Below, piece after piece: positions 8,341-17,213 of a stretch of 64,000 nt of DNA (the stretch's first letter is position 1; each line of letters opens with the position of its first letter). The stretch is taken from assembly GCF_003430825.1 (NCBI RefSeq), contig NZ_CP024047.1, forward strand, positions 3,224,001-3,288,000, read 5' to 3'. The DNA is from Natrarchaeobaculum sulfurireducens. Its GTDB lineage: Archaea > Halobacteriota > Halobacteria > Halobacteriales > Natrialbaceae. The notes beneath the pieces are model-generated. The model worked only from the letters and a program-made list of their open reading frames with translations, made no database searches and was not told the origin of the DNA. The translations under genes were made by a program, and so were the position numbers.

Positions 8341-8483
8341 TCGACTCGGTGCCCCTCCACGTCGAGGTGATGATCTACCTCTATTTCGCCCTCGTTGCGT
8401 CGGTCGGCGGTTACCTTCTCGCGCGGCTCTGGCTTGCGTCGCGTCGAACCGACGAAGTCGGCGACGGTATAAACCCGAACTGA
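8337..8483 (+). CDS. Small single-helix membrane protein, 48 residues
   Basis: The protein starts MIDSVPLHVEVMIYLYF and has one strong hydrophobic helix (about residues 10-31). The tail is short and charged (ASRRTDEVGDGINPN). The ATG at 8337 overlaps the stop of the mini frame as ATGA. An in-frame GTG at 8301 would add 12 residues, but the promoter position favours the shorter form. I do not recognise the family. It reads divergently from the EamA gene. Confidence 0.55.
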   Translation: MIDSVPLHVEVMIYLYFALVASVGGYLLARLWLASRRTDEVGDGINPN

Positions 8484-8606
8484 CGGTATCGCACCGACAC
8501 TCGGGGCGACGCTATCGGTGTCGTACCGGCACTCGAGGCGGCGCTACTGTGTTCGGTCAGTCGGCCGAGGACCTCGAACGACACCGAATCAGTGGCCACC
8601 GATCGC

Positions 8607-9089
8607 TTACTCGGAACGAAAAATTCGGTAAGCACCCTGGCCAGTCGCGACCTCTCGGGTCTCTCCGTCAGGGGTCGTACTCTCGACGGTTACCTCGCTG
8701 ACGCCGACGCTCCCGCCGGCGCGGATCACGGTCGCCGTCGCCGAGAGGTCGCCCGTCGCTGGGCGCAGGTAATTGACGTTCAGGTTGATCGTCGCGATGT
8801 GGGCACCGAAGGGGTCCTCGAGTTCCGTCCGGAGCCCGAGCCCACCCGTCGTGTCGATCAGGGTGGCGGCGATTCCACCGTGGATGTCCGCTCGCTCACC
8901 GGTGTCGTTTAGACGCGTGTTGGTCAGCTTTTCGTCGTAGGGGACCGACATCGTCATCGTCCCGTCGTCGACGTGGTCGACCGTCGTCCCGATCCACGAG
9001 AGGAACTCGTGGTGCTCGTCGATGAAGTACTGAACGAGTTCCCGGAGATCGTCGAACTCCCGCACCGCCGTCTCGAAGTCCTCAGTCAT
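8607..9089 (-). CDS. PaaI-type hotdog-fold thioesterase
   Basis: The 160-residue protein fits the PaaI/YbgC-like acyl-CoA thioesterase family (hotdog fold). The core segment NDTGERADIHGGIAATLIDT contains the conserved HGG on the long central helix, and the Asp in LIDT matches the usual acidic catalytic position. TINLNVNYLRPA is the typical following strand. The reaction would be hydrolysis of an acyl- or aryl-CoA thioester, with the substrate unknown. The gene stands alone. The preceding 249 bases (9090-9338) show nothing recognisable. Confidence 0.85.
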   Translation of the reverse strand: MTEDFETAVREFDDLRELVQYFIDEHHEFLSWIGTTVDHVDDGTMTMSVPYDEKLTNTRLNDTGERADIHGGIAATLIDTTGGLGLRTELEDPFGAHIATINLNVNYLRPATGDLSATATVIRAGGSVGVSEVTVESTTPDGETREVATGQGAYRIFRSE

Positions 9090-9338
9090 GACCTCTCATC
9101 CACGGGCAACTGTCTTTAGATCAACGCTTCGACTCGAGTCCGTTTTCGAGCGTTTGTTCGACACTCGGCCTCAGTGATACGGCCCAGGGTATCCGGGAGC
9201 CGCGGATTCGGCCTCGAGTGGGCTCAGCCGTACGGCGTGGTGATTGTTCAAATCCGGATAGGACTGGGGATCGATCAACGTCGATTCGGACGAGTCCATG
9301 AGCAAAGGTAAGAACGGAGACCACCGGAGCGTACGTTT

Positions 9339-10268
9339 CTACTGTTCGCCGTTCGAGCCAACGCCCACTCGAACCGTCTCGCCGACGCTGATCTCGAGGT
9401 CGGGACAGATGAGTTTCGCCCCGAAGTCACCGTCCCGAGCGCAGAACGTCGAGAGACCGGTGATCGGCTCACCCGCTACGGTGACGGGTACGTTGGCCCA
9501 GGTGATCGTGCGGCCGTCGGAACCCACGACACCGAGATGGTCGCCGTTGAGCGAGACGTGTGGGTTCCGATCCTCGAGCGGGCGGTCGGCGACGAGCGCG
9601 CCGCGGCCGTGGACGCCCCCGCCGTCGTAGTGGGGGAGCCCGCCGTCTATGACGCCGCCATCGTCCAGTCCGATACCAACGAAGCCGGTGCCGGGAGCAG
9701 GGTGGGCCGGCGCGTCGAGGACGGCGTAGGTCTCGCCGGTGGCGACGACGGTGCCGGTGCCGTCCCACTCGAGGGGGCGAACGCCGACGCCCAGTTCGAG
9801 CGGGAGCGATCCTGACGCGCGGTGAAGGTGCTGGTCAGGGGTCCGAAAGCCGACGTGGAGGTGGTTGTCGACCCAGGGGGCGAAAAAGCCCGCGCGGACG
9901 AGGGCTCCGAGGGAGTCACCGCGGTCGACCTTGTCACCAGCGGCGACTGACGGCTCGACGTGGAGGATGCGAGCGATCAACCCCTCGAGCGGGGACGGGC
10001 CGTCGCACTCGAGCAGGATGAGATGGTCGTGTTCGACGGCGTAGGGTTTCGGCGGCGCGCGGACGGTTCGGGTCTCGAGGACCGTCCCCGAGACGGGACT
10101 CGGCGCGGCGGTGGTTCGGCCGTCCCGAAGCGTACCGGGATAGAGGTCGACCGCACAGCCACCGTCGTGGGCAGGATACGGCGAATTGTACAGCGAAAAT
10201 CGCGCATACTGAGACAACACCACGTCGGGAAGAGTGACGGCCGTCCGGTGGGACTCACGGATCGACAT
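9339..10268 (-). CDS. Haloarchaeal protein with M23-like HxH motif
   Basis: This 309-residue protein is all beta in appearance. SPYPAHDGGCAVDLYPG, then SPVSGTVLE, then SVAAGDKVDRGDSLG, then DNHLHVGFR follow the order of elements in lysostaphin-type (M23/LytM) metallopeptidases: His...Asp, a carrier-like hairpin, and a closing HxH. The His-to-Asp spacing (seven residues) differs from the usual HxxxD, so activity is uncertain. Haloarchaea lack murein, so a peptidoglycan role is unlikely. The start at 10268 was chosen over one at 10328 because the latter would overlap the divergent lplA-like start. CTAAAG near 10297-10303 could be its promoter. Confidence 0.65.
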   Translation of the reverse strand: MSIRESHRTAVTLPDVVLSQYARFSLYNSPYPAHDGGCAVDLYPGTLRDGRTTAAPSPVSGTVLETRTVRAPPKPYAVEHDHLILLECDGPSPLEGLIARILHVEPSVAAGDKVDRGDSLGALVRAGFFAPWVDNHLHVGFRTPDQHLHRASGSLPLELGVGVRPLEWDGTGTVVATGETYAVLDAPAHPAPGTGFVGIGLDDGGVIDGGLPHYDGGGVHGRGALVADRPLEDRNPHVSLNGDHLGVVGSDGRTITWANVPVTVAGEPITGLSTFCARDGDFGAKLICPDLEISVGETVRVGVGSNGEQ

Positions 10269-10326
10269 CGATTCGAGGGACACTCCGCGGCGAGAGCCTT
10301 TAGCACCATCGACGCTAACGTCGACC

Positions 10327-11040
10327 ATGCGCGTGTTCCGTGGACGGGCGGCGACGATCGAGGCCGACCGAGCAGTCAGCGATCGGCTGCTGTCGGTCGC
10401 TGGCGACGGCGAGCCAGCCGTTCGCGTCTGGCAGCCCCACCGACAGCTCGCGTTCGGCCGCCGGGACTGCCGACTCGAGGGCTACGACACCGCCCGCGAG
10501 ATCGCCCGCGAGCGCGGTTTCTCACCCATCGAGCGTGGCGTCGGCGGCCGAGCGGTCGCCTACGACGGCGAGACGACGCTTGCGTTCGCCCGTGCCGACC
10601 CCGTTGCCGACTTTCGCCGTGGGACCGACGAACGCTACGAAAAAGCCACCGCAACGCTCGAACGGGCACTGGCCGAAATCGGCCTCGAGCCCCGACGTGG
10701 CGAGCCACCGGAGACGTTCTGTCCGGGCACCCACTCGCTGTCTGTCGCCACGACCGACTCGAGCGAGCGAAAAGTGGTCGGTATCGCCCAGCGGGTTCGA
10801 CAGGACGCCGCGCTCACCGCCGGTATCGTCCTCGTCGAGGCCGACGACGAGTTCGTCGGCACGCTGGAGGCGGTGTACGACGCCCTCGGCGTCGGATTCG
10901 ACCCCGAAACCGTCGGCAGTGTCGCCGGTTCCGGCGGCCCCACCGACCCCGACACCGTCCGGGCGACGATCGAAGCTGAACTGGTCGGCGACGCCACTGC
11001 AACGGTCGAACCCGTCCCCGACCGGCTCGAGTCACCGTGA
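10327..11040 (+). CDS. lplA: Lipoate--protein ligase family protein
   Basis: The 237-residue protein fits the biotin/lipoate ligase (BPL_LPL) fold. RVWQPHRQLAFGRRD is the N-terminal substrate loop, IERGVGGRAVAY the glycine-rich segment and SERKVVGIAQRV contains the lysine (about Lys149) that typically contacts the lipoyl-adenylate. It would attach lipoate to acceptor proteins such as 2-oxoacid dehydrogenase E2 or glycine-cleavage H protein. TTTA at 10299-10302 is a TATA-like box at -25 to -28, supporting a leaderless start at 10327. It is divergent from the M23-like gene. Octanoyl transferase activity is an alternative within this fold. Confidence 0.82.
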   Translation: MRVFRGRAATIEADRAVSDRLLSVAGDGEPAVRVWQPHRQLAFGRRDCRLEGYDTAREIARERGFSPIERGVGGRAVAYDGETTLAFARADPVADFRRGTDERYEKATATLERALAEIGLEPRRGEPPETFCPGTHSLSVATTDSSERKVVGIAQRVRQDAALTAGIVLVEADDEFVGTLEAVYDALGVGFDPETVGSVAGSGGPTDPDTVRATIEAELVGDATATVEPVPDRLESP

Positions 11041-11322
11041 GCCGTAGTCCCGACGTCGGTGACCGGTTCAGGTGGGACGCCCTCGTTGAAATCGTAAGCA
11101 GAGTTTCTATCGAGTCAGCAGAGCCTGCTCAAACCACCGAATTTCTGTCAAAGTCCGTGTGCTGCATGCAGAGGGTGGATTCATCACCAGCATCCGAGTG
11201 AGCGAAGCGAGCACGGTTCTCGGACGGCTCGGTCTCCGGCCTCGCCGTGTGACGGACGACACCGTTTTCGACCTGCCCACCGTTTCTCCTCCAATGGACG
11301 AACGAGCCACCGAGGGTGAGCG

Positions 11323-11838
11323 ATGACCGACGACGGATTGCCCCTTTCCGGACCGGAGTGGGACGAGTTGCTCGAGGATGCAACGGCGATCGCCGACGGC
11401 TACCGCGAGGCGGGCTGGGACACCGTTGTCTGTGAGTCGGTTTCGGTCTCGCCGACGACCGTCGAGGACCGAGTCGGCCTCGACGTGTTCGTCTCCGAGG
11501 ACGAGTACGAGCGGGTCGCGTCGCTCGTCGACGGCGGCGTGATGATCGACGACGCCGAGGTGTACTACCGCCCGGCCGACGGTGCAGACCGACGGTTCGC
11601 CCTCGTCGTCGAGCGCGCCTCCGAAAGCGAAACGGCCGTCTGCCTCCCACTTACGTACTCGTTCGACCGGGCTCGCCCTGTCCTCGAGACGGCGCTGCTC
11701 GAGGGTGAACTGCTGGTGTACGTCCGGCCCATCGACGGCACAGAACCGAGCGTCGAGCCACCGGAAGCCAACGAATGGATCACGTTCTCACACGACGATC
11801 CATCGCTATTTCTCGACGAAAACGACGTTCGCACGTGA
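11323..11838 (+). CDS. Acidic cytoplasmic protein, haloarchaeal, unknown function
   Basis: This 171-residue protein is soluble and acidic, with no membrane segment. It starts MTDDGLPLSGPEWDELLEDA and includes GYREAGWDTVVCESVSVSP and TYSFDRARPVLETALLEGEL. The layout suggests one alpha/beta domain. I believe it belongs to a haloarchaea-restricted family of unknown function but cannot name it with confidence. It is convergent with the gene at 11869-12504. The preceding interval 11041-11322 may contain a decayed mobile-element end. Confidence 0.7.
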   Translation: MTDDGLPLSGPEWDELLEDATAIADGYREAGWDTVVCESVSVSPTTVEDRVGLDVFVSEDEYERVASLVDGGVMIDDAEVYYRPADGADRRFALVVERASESETAVCLPLTYSFDRARPVLETALLEGELLVYVRPIDGTEPSVEPPEANEWITFSHDDPSLFLDENDVRT

Positions 11839-11868
11839 AGCGGGTGCGTAGCGGCGGGCAATCACAGG

Positions 11869-12504
11869 CTACTCGTCGGCTTCAGCGTCGCGGAGTTCCT
11901 TGCTTGCCTCGCGGACCTCACGCATCACACTCGAGATGCGCTCTTCGGCCTCGAGTTCGTCCTCGACGGAGAGGTCGACGCCCTCGACCTCGAGTAAGAA
12001 CTTGGCGACCTCGGTGACCTCGTACATCACGTCGTCGAGTTCTTCGGCGGTGTAAAAGTCACACATCGCGCCGTAGAGAAACGTCGCCCCCGCTTTGCGA
12101 ACCTTATCGTCGAACGACGAACGGGCCTGATTGACCGCCTGTGGGGTGTAGGTGTCGGTCATGAACGGGACGAGTTCGGGCAGGTTTTCGCCGATCTTGG
12201 TCATTTCGACGCCGGTTTCGGTCCGAAAGTCAGAACAGAGACGAGCAATGGCCCACTCGCGGGCCGTGACGTAGGTCCGATCTCGCAGAAACTCGTTGAC
12301 CCGATCGTACTGTGCCCCGTCCATTTTCTTGAACCGAGCGTACTTTCGTATCTCTTCAGGTACGTCCGACGTCTCCGACTCCGGTTCCGGTACGTCCGGC
12401 ATGGGCCCCTCGCCATCCGGGGCGTCCTCTCGGCCGTCGGCCTCGAGCGACGGGGCTCGAGCGTCGGCGTCGCGTTCTGGTGGCTCCAGTCCGTCGTCTG
12501 TCAT
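11869..12504 (-). CDS. DUF5806-like conserved protein
   Basis: The protein is 211 residues. The first 50 are disordered and rich in Asp, Glu and Pro. A compact helical domain follows: KYARFKKMDGAQYDRVNEFL, then REWAIARLCSDFRTETGVEM, then MTDTYTPQAVNQARSSF and FYTAEELDDVMYEVTEV. It resembles the haloarchaeal DUF5806 family, named here from memory. Arg/Lys-rich helices in the core would allow nucleic-acid or partner binding, but nothing proves it. Two ATTs and a purine-rich stretch upstream do not give a clear promoter. Confidence 0.72.
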   Translation of the reverse strand: MTDDGLEPPERDADARAPSLEADGREDAPDGEGPMPDVPEPESETSDVPEEIRKYARFKKMDGAQYDRVNEFLRDRTYVTAREWAIARLCSDFRTETGVEMTKIGENLPELVPFMTDTYTPQAVNQARSSFDDKVRKAGATFLYGAMCDFYTAEELDDVMYEVTEVAKFLLEVEGVDLSVEDELEAEERISSVMREVREASKELRDAEADE

Positions 12505-12652
12505 GGCCGCTTATTCTGAGAGCCGCGAAATAAGGGTTGTTCTCGCGTACCGGTTCGTTGTGTCGACGCGACCGAAAGCGGGGACGGTAAACTCCCTCTG
12601 CGTCCCTGAGAGTTCGACCGGATTTAAGTTCGTGAGGGATGTCCGCTAGTAC

Positions 12653-13789
12653 ATGTCACAGACACCGGTCGTTGTGAAAGCGGTACGGACGCCACAGGGG
12701 AAAGAAGACGGCGTGTACGCTGACCTGCGCAGTGAGGACCTTTCGGTGCCGTTGATCGACGAGATCCTCGCGGAAACCGGCCTCACGGGCGAGGACATCG
12801 ACGACCTGATGTGGGGGTGTGCCCAGCAACGGGACGAACAGGACAACAACCTGGCACGGGTCATCGCCTTGCTGTCGGAACTGGGTGAGAGCGTCCCGGC
12901 GACGACGATCAACCGCTGGTGTGCGTCCTCGATGCAGGCCGTTATCTCTGCAGCTGACGCCATCGCTGCGGGCAACCGCGACGCGATCATCGCAGGCGGC
13001 GTCGAAAGCATGTCCCGCGTCCCGATGGGCGACAACATCGCAGCGGTCCACCCACGCCTCGCCGAACTGTACAACGTCGGCGAACTCCAGATGGGTATGA
13101 CCGCAGAGAAAGTCGCCGAGGAGTACGACGTGAGCCGCGAAGAACAGGACGAGTACGCTGCCAGGAGCCAGCAACGCGCCACCGAAGCGACCGAATCGGG
13201 CCGCTTCGACGACGAAATCGTCCCGATCGAAACCGAAGACGACACCGTCGACGAAGACGAGGGAATCCGCCCCGGCACGACCGCCGAAAAGCTCGCCGGC
13301 CTCCCAACGGTGTTCAAATCCGACGGGAGCGTCACGCCCGGCAACGCCTCACAGATCTCCGACGGGGCCGCCGCCTTGCTCGTCACGAGCGAGGCCTTCG
13401 CCGAGGAACACGACCTCGAGATCGTCGCCGAGGTCGGCATGAACAACGTCGCCGGCGTCGACCCGACCGTCATGGGGATCGGTCCGGTGCCTGCGACCCG
13501 TGGCCTGCTCGAGCGCAACGGCCGCGACATCGACGAGTACGACCTCGTGGAACTCAACGAGGCGTTCGCTAGCCAGGCGATCTACTCCCGTGACGAACTC
13601 GGGATCGACCCCGAACGCTTCAACGTCAACGGCGGCGCGATCGCCATCGGTCACCCGCTTGGGGCGTCAGGAGCACGCCTGCCGGTCACGCTGATCCACG
13701 AACTCACAAAGCGCGGCGGCGGACTCGGGCTGGCAACGCTCTGTGTCGGCTTCGGCCAGGGTGCGGCGATCGAGTTCGAAGTCAACTGA
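12653..13789 (+). CDS. Thiolase (acetyl-CoA C-acyltransferase)
   Basis: The 378-residue protein is a full-length thiolase. The nucleophile Cys90 is in NRWCASSMQAV, the glycine-rich AGGVESMSRVPMG follows, and the C-terminal catalytic pair is His334 in AIGHPLGASGAR and Cys364 in LCVGFGQG. It either cleaves 3-ketoacyl-CoA (beta-oxidation) or condenses two acetyl-CoA; the sequence does not decide. GATTTAAG at 12621-12628 is a TATA box at about -28, so the mRNA is probably leaderless. An acyl-CoA ligase (17214-19157) on the other strand could supply its pathway. Confidence 0.92.
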   Translation: MSQTPVVVKAVRTPQGKEDGVYADLRSEDLSVPLIDEILAETGLTGEDIDDLMWGCAQQRDEQDNNLARVIALLSELGESVPATTINRWCASSMQAVISAADAIAAGNRDAIIAGGVESMSRVPMGDNIAAVHPRLAELYNVGELQMGMTAEKVAEEYDVSREEQDEYAARSQQRATEATESGRFDDEIVPIETEDDTVDEDEGIRPGTTAEKLAGLPTVFKSDGSVTPGNASQISDGAAALLVTSEAFAEEHDLEIVAEVGMNNVAGVDPTVMGIGPVPATRGLLERNGRDIDEYDLVELNEAFASQAIYSRDELGIDPERFNVNGGAIAIGHPLGASGARLPVTLIHELTKRGGGLGLATLCVGFGQGAAIEFEVN

Positions 13790-13986
13790 GACGAGTCGTC
13801 TAGACTTTTTCCACATGTTGTGAGCGAGGCGCGGTTCGGAGCGAACCAAGAGACCCGTGGGCGCAGACGGGGACGAAAGAGACCCGTGAGCGAGAGATAG
13901 TGTGACGAGCAAGACAGACGGTGGTCGTGACGAGGTGCAGCGATCGAGCTCGAGCGTGTTCTCGCGTCGTGAACGGAAGCTCTGTA

Positions 13987-14067
13987 GTGACAACAGAAGT
14001 GGATTGCACACCGATCACACAGCCGTCGTGTGATCGGGTACACACTGAGGTTCAGTGACTACTATAC
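13987..14067. repeat. Dispersed double-hairpin repeat, copy A
   Basis: This copy has two consecutive hairpins. The first is a perfect 10-bp stem CCGATCACAC (14011-14020) / GTGTGATCGG (14028-14037) with a 7-nt loop. The second is CACTGA (14043-14048) / TCAGTG (14052-14057), followed by ACTACTATA. The element lies between the thiolase stop and the convergent acidic-protein stop. Related copies are at 14759, 19825, 52910 and 56059. Confidence 0.75.
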
Positions 14068-14567
14068 TAGAGGTCAGGAAGTTCGACCTCGCCGACGTCG
14101 TCACCGACGATACTCTCGTCGGCGACATCCTCATGAGCGTCGTCGGCAGCGCCTTCGGTCTCGTCGACAGCGCCTTCGACATCGTCGGCAGCGCCGTCGT
14201 CCATCGCATCGCCAGCGACGCCGTCATCGACCGGATCGGCGATAGTATCAGCAGCGAACAGTCCGGCGACGAAGTCCTCACCGAGCAGGCCGTCGACCCG
14301 CTCTTGGAGATCCGCGCCGATCAGGTCGACGTCACCGTCGACGTCCGTTTCGGTTTCCGTTACGGTCTCCCCGTCCGTCTCCTCCTCGGTGGTTTCCTCT
14401 TCGATTTCGACCGAGTCGGCCTCGTTTTCGATGTTCTGTGTCTCGTCGGTATCGGCCGCTGCCAGCCCCGCGCCCATGGCGAGGAATACGGCAAGTGCCA
14501 CCGAAAACGCAATCAGTCGTCCATATCGCTCGAGTAGCGTCGACGTCGGGAGTGTCGGTCCTGTCAT
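14067..14567 (-). CDS. Exported acidic low-complexity protein
   Basis: The protein is 166 residues from the ATG at 14567. A hydrophobic segment (about residues 16-38, ending LAMGAGLAAA) looks like a signal peptide or single anchor. The rest is almost entirely Asp/Glu/Ala/Thr: a Glu/Thr run (EIEEETTEEETDGET), then DLIGADLQERVDGLLGEDFV, then a Gly/Asp/Ala tail. Such acidic secreted proteins are common in haloarchaea and hold few conserved residues, so no function can be assigned. A frame extension to 14648 was not used because it adds hydrophobic residues unlike a real N-terminus. Confidence 0.6.
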   Translation of the reverse strand: MTGPTLPTSTLLERYGRLIAFSVALAVFLAMGAGLAAADTDETQNIENEADSVEIEEETTEEETDGETVTETETDVDGDVDLIGADLQERVDGLLGEDFVAGLFAADTIADPVDDGVAGDAMDDGAADDVEGAVDETEGAADDAHEDVADESIVGDDVGEVELPDL

Positions 14568-14963
14568 ACGTAATCTGCCCCGCTGGGCAGCGGCCAGTCG
14601 ATTTGGCAACCAATAAACGACCAGTATCGTACGCAGGTAGAACTCCAACTTTTAGCGAGATAACTGTGAGTTGAACGGTCGAACGGTCGGCTAGGGAGGC
14701 GAAACAGCCGAATCACCTCGAGAGAGAACACCTCGAGTCTGGCGGAAAAAGCGAGAGAGTGACAACTGTACCGAGTCACACACTGATCGCCGATCCGGCT
14801 GGCGAGCAGGTGCGCACTGCCGTGCAGTGGCTACTATAGCTCTCCCCTTCGTGCGGTCACGGGTTCCTAACTCGGTGGACACACAGGGCCTACAGGTGAT
14901 CGGAGCGAAAACTCGGGTCGACGGATGGCGGTCGGTTTAGTATCCTCGGGCCGTACGGCGCAT
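14568..14963. other. Intergenic region, 396 bases
   Basis: This gap lies between two divergent small genes. It holds repeat copy B (14759-14838), an AT-rich stretch near 14607-14618 that may be the promoter of the minus-strand gene, and a TATA-like TTTAGTATCC at about 14937, some 26 bases before the plus-strand ATG at 14964. I saw no other coding signal. Confidence 0.55.
14759..14838. repeat. Dispersed double-hairpin repeat, copy B
   Basis: This copy closely matches copy C over about 80 bases. Stem one is CTGATCGCC (14783-14791) / GGCGAGCAG (14801-14809) with one internal mismatch. Stem two is CACTG (14815-14819) / CAGTG (14825-14829). The end is GCTACTATA, like copy A. Confidence 0.75.
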
Positions 14964-15290
14964 ATGAGTAGACTACTGCTGGTGGCGATCGTGGGGATAC
15001 CGCTCGCCTGGCACCTCGGGCTCACGGCCGTCGCCTACTACGATGCGGGTCGCGTGGGCCTCGAGCCACCGATCAAGTGGGCTGCGATCACGTTTTGCAT
15101 CCCGCTGTTCGGCTTTTTCATCTACCTTTTCGAACGCAGCGAGCTCTCATACGACGAGGAAAGCGACCCGTACAAGGGACACAACTTCAATATTCATCCC
15201 TCCCGAGCCGACGACGCACCGCTTCGGTCGCGGGGTGACGATCGACTCTCACCGGACGACGAGGACGGAGCCGACGAGAACTCGGAGTGA
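14964..15290 (+). CDS. PLDc_N-like small membrane protein
   Basis: The 108-residue protein starts at the ATG at 14964 (a frame extension to 14925 is not supported by the promoter position). There are two membrane segments, about residues 2-22 and 33-53. The second, KWAAITFCIPLFGFFIYLFE, closely resembles the PLDc_N domain that forms the N-terminus of cardiolipin synthases but also occurs alone as a small membrane protein. The acidic C-terminal 45 residues look disordered. It ends six bases before the convergent AOR gene. Confidence 0.65.
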   Translation: MSRLLLVAIVGIPLAWHLGLTAVAYYDAGRVGLEPPIKWAAITFCIPLFGFFIYLFERSELSYDEESDPYKGHNFNIHPSRADDAPLRSRGDDRLSPDDEDGADENSE

Positions 15291-15296
15291 ATAGTG

Positions 15297-16982
15297 TCAG
15301 TCGTCGGCAGGGGCCCCACTCGAGCCCTCGAACCGTTCGGCGGGGACCGTACCGTCGTCGTTCCAGCCGCGTTCGGCGTAGTACGCCTCGAGACCGGCCT
15401 CGAAGTCGGGAATCTCGTACGGAAGCGTATCGTCTGTACGGTCGAACCCACGCTGGTTGTTGAAGTGGCGCTCGAGCGAGATGACCTCGCCACCGAGTGC
15501 GAGTAACTCGTCGTAGTCGGCATCGAGCAGCGTCTCGAGGCGGTCTGCATCGACGAAATCCCGCGAGAACTTACAGAGGACGGCGCTGTCTTTGATGGCG
15601 TTCAGGTTCTCGAGTTCGACGATCTTTGGCGGTTTGTCTTCGAGCCCTGCCTTCTCGAACGCGTCGTCTTTGTCGACGAGCGGGTACTCGTAGGGATAGA
15701 ACTCGGCGTACATGTGGTCGGCACCGCGGTTGGAGGTGGCGAATGCCAGTCCCTGACCGTTCAGCGTACGGCCATCGTGGGCGGGGAACTCCATTCCCTT
15801 GACACTCCAGTTTTCCACGCCGAGGTCGTCGTGGATGCGTTCGACGCCCTCCGCGAGCGTGTCGCCGATCCCTTCGCGATAGGCGATCTGTTCGACGGTT
15901 TCGTGGATGAGTTCGACGTTGCCGAACTCGTCTTCGCTCGCTAAGTAGGCCGCGACGACGTCGCCTGCGGAGATCGTATCGAGGCCGAGTTCGTCACACA
16001 GCTTGTTCGATTGCATCACGTCGACGATGTCGTCGACGCCCGAGTTCGAGCCGAACGCCATGACGGTCTCGTACTCCGGCCCTTCGGTCTCGAGGCCCGA
16101 TTCCTCGTCTCTGGTCGGCAGTTTGCAGGCGAACGCACAGGCCGAACAGGTCCCTTTCTTGTACTTTTTCTCCTCGACGCGGTCGCCACTGATCCCCTCT
16201 GCGCCATCGAACGACAGTTCCGAGAAGTAGTGGGTCGGCAGGGCTTCGACCATGTTCGCGAACTCCGTCATCGAGGAGGTCCCCTGGCGCTTCATGATGT
16301 GGTCGGACTGGGCAGCCTCGCCGTGAACTTCCATCTGAAGCGGCGGAATCTCGACCTCGTGGGTCGACTCGCCGTCGAAGGTGATCGCCTTGACGTTCTT
16401 CGAGCCGAGGATCGCACCGAGTCCGCCGCGACCGAACGCGCGTTCTTTCGAGGTCATAAGCGAGGCGAACCGAACCTCGTTCTCGCCTCCAGGGCCGACG
16501 ACGGCCGTGTGTTCGGCTTCGAGGCCGTGTTCGGCTTCGATGTAGTCACAGGTCTCGGAGACGGTCGCCTCCTCGAGATCCGGCACCGACTCGAACTCGA
16601 CGCCGTCGTCGGTGACGTGGACGATCACGAGGTCGTCGCTCTCGCCGGTGATCTCGACGGCGCTGTAGCCCGTGCCTGTGAAGTTCCGTGAGAGAAAGCC
16701 ACCGGCGTTCGACGAGAGCAAGCCGTTTGTCAGCGGCGAGAGTCCAGTCGCAGACATCCGACCGGTAAAGCTCATCGTCGAGTGCTGGAGCGGCCCCGTC
16801 GCGAAGAAGACGCTGTTTTTCGATCCGAGCGGATCGGCATCGAACGGGATTCGATCGTGGGCGAGTTTCGTCCCGAGCGCGCGCCCGCCGAGATACGTCT
16901 CCACCAGCTCGTCGATCGGTACCGACTCGGCCGTCTGCTCTCCGACATCGACCGAACAGAGTGGTCCCCGGACGTGTTTCAT
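15297..16982 (-). CDS. Aldehyde:ferredoxin oxidoreductase
   Basis: The 561-residue protein is a full-length member of the tungsten (tungstopterin) aldehyde:ferredoxin oxidoreductase family, which oxidises aldehydes to carboxylic acids with ferredoxin as electron acceptor. The [4Fe-4S] ligands are Cys279, Cys282 and Cys286 (CSACAFAC) and a downstream Cys470 (AVLCKFSR). Conserved cofactor segments include GGRALGTKLA, SNAGGFLSRNF, TSKERAFGRGGLGA and ATSNRGADHMYAE. The start ATG at 16982 is the only good candidate. A co-directional acyl-CoA ligase lies 231 bases upstream and could activate the acids produced, which is inference. Confidence 0.93.
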   Translation of the reverse strand: MKHVRGPLCSVDVGEQTAESVPIDELVETYLGGRALGTKLAHDRIPFDADPLGSKNSVFFATGPLQHSTMSFTGRMSATGLSPLTNGLLSSNAGGFLSRNFTGTGYSAVEITGESDDLVIVHVTDDGVEFESVPDLEEATVSETCDYIEAEHGLEAEHTAVVGPGGENEVRFASLMTSKERAFGRGGLGAILGSKNVKAITFDGESTHEVEIPPLQMEVHGEAAQSDHIMKRQGTSSMTEFANMVEALPTHYFSELSFDGAEGISGDRVEEKKYKKGTCSACAFACKLPTRDEESGLETEGPEYETVMAFGSNSGVDDIVDVMQSNKLCDELGLDTISAGDVVAAYLASEDEFGNVELIHETVEQIAYREGIGDTLAEGVERIHDDLGVENWSVKGMEFPAHDGRTLNGQGLAFATSNRGADHMYAEFYPYEYPLVDKDDAFEKAGLEDKPPKIVELENLNAIKDSAVLCKFSRDFVDADRLETLLDADYDELLALGGEVISLERHFNNQRGFDRTDDTLPYEIPDFEAGLEAYYAERGWNDDGTVPAERFEGSSGAPADD

Positions 16983-17213
16983 GTTTACTCAGGTATATTC
17001 GCCGTCAGCAAAATGGTACCGATTCACTATCTCCCGAGGAGTGGACAGGAACGCTAATCGAGACGTCATAGCCGTCGTCGAGGACGGACACCAACACCAG
17101 GTGACCGATGGCGGATTCGCGGCCGAGTCCTCGAGTAGAGCGCGTCCGCGATGAGCCGGCAATGCTATACTAACGGAACGCAATCCGAACGACAACGACA
17201 GATGTGGAGTCGG

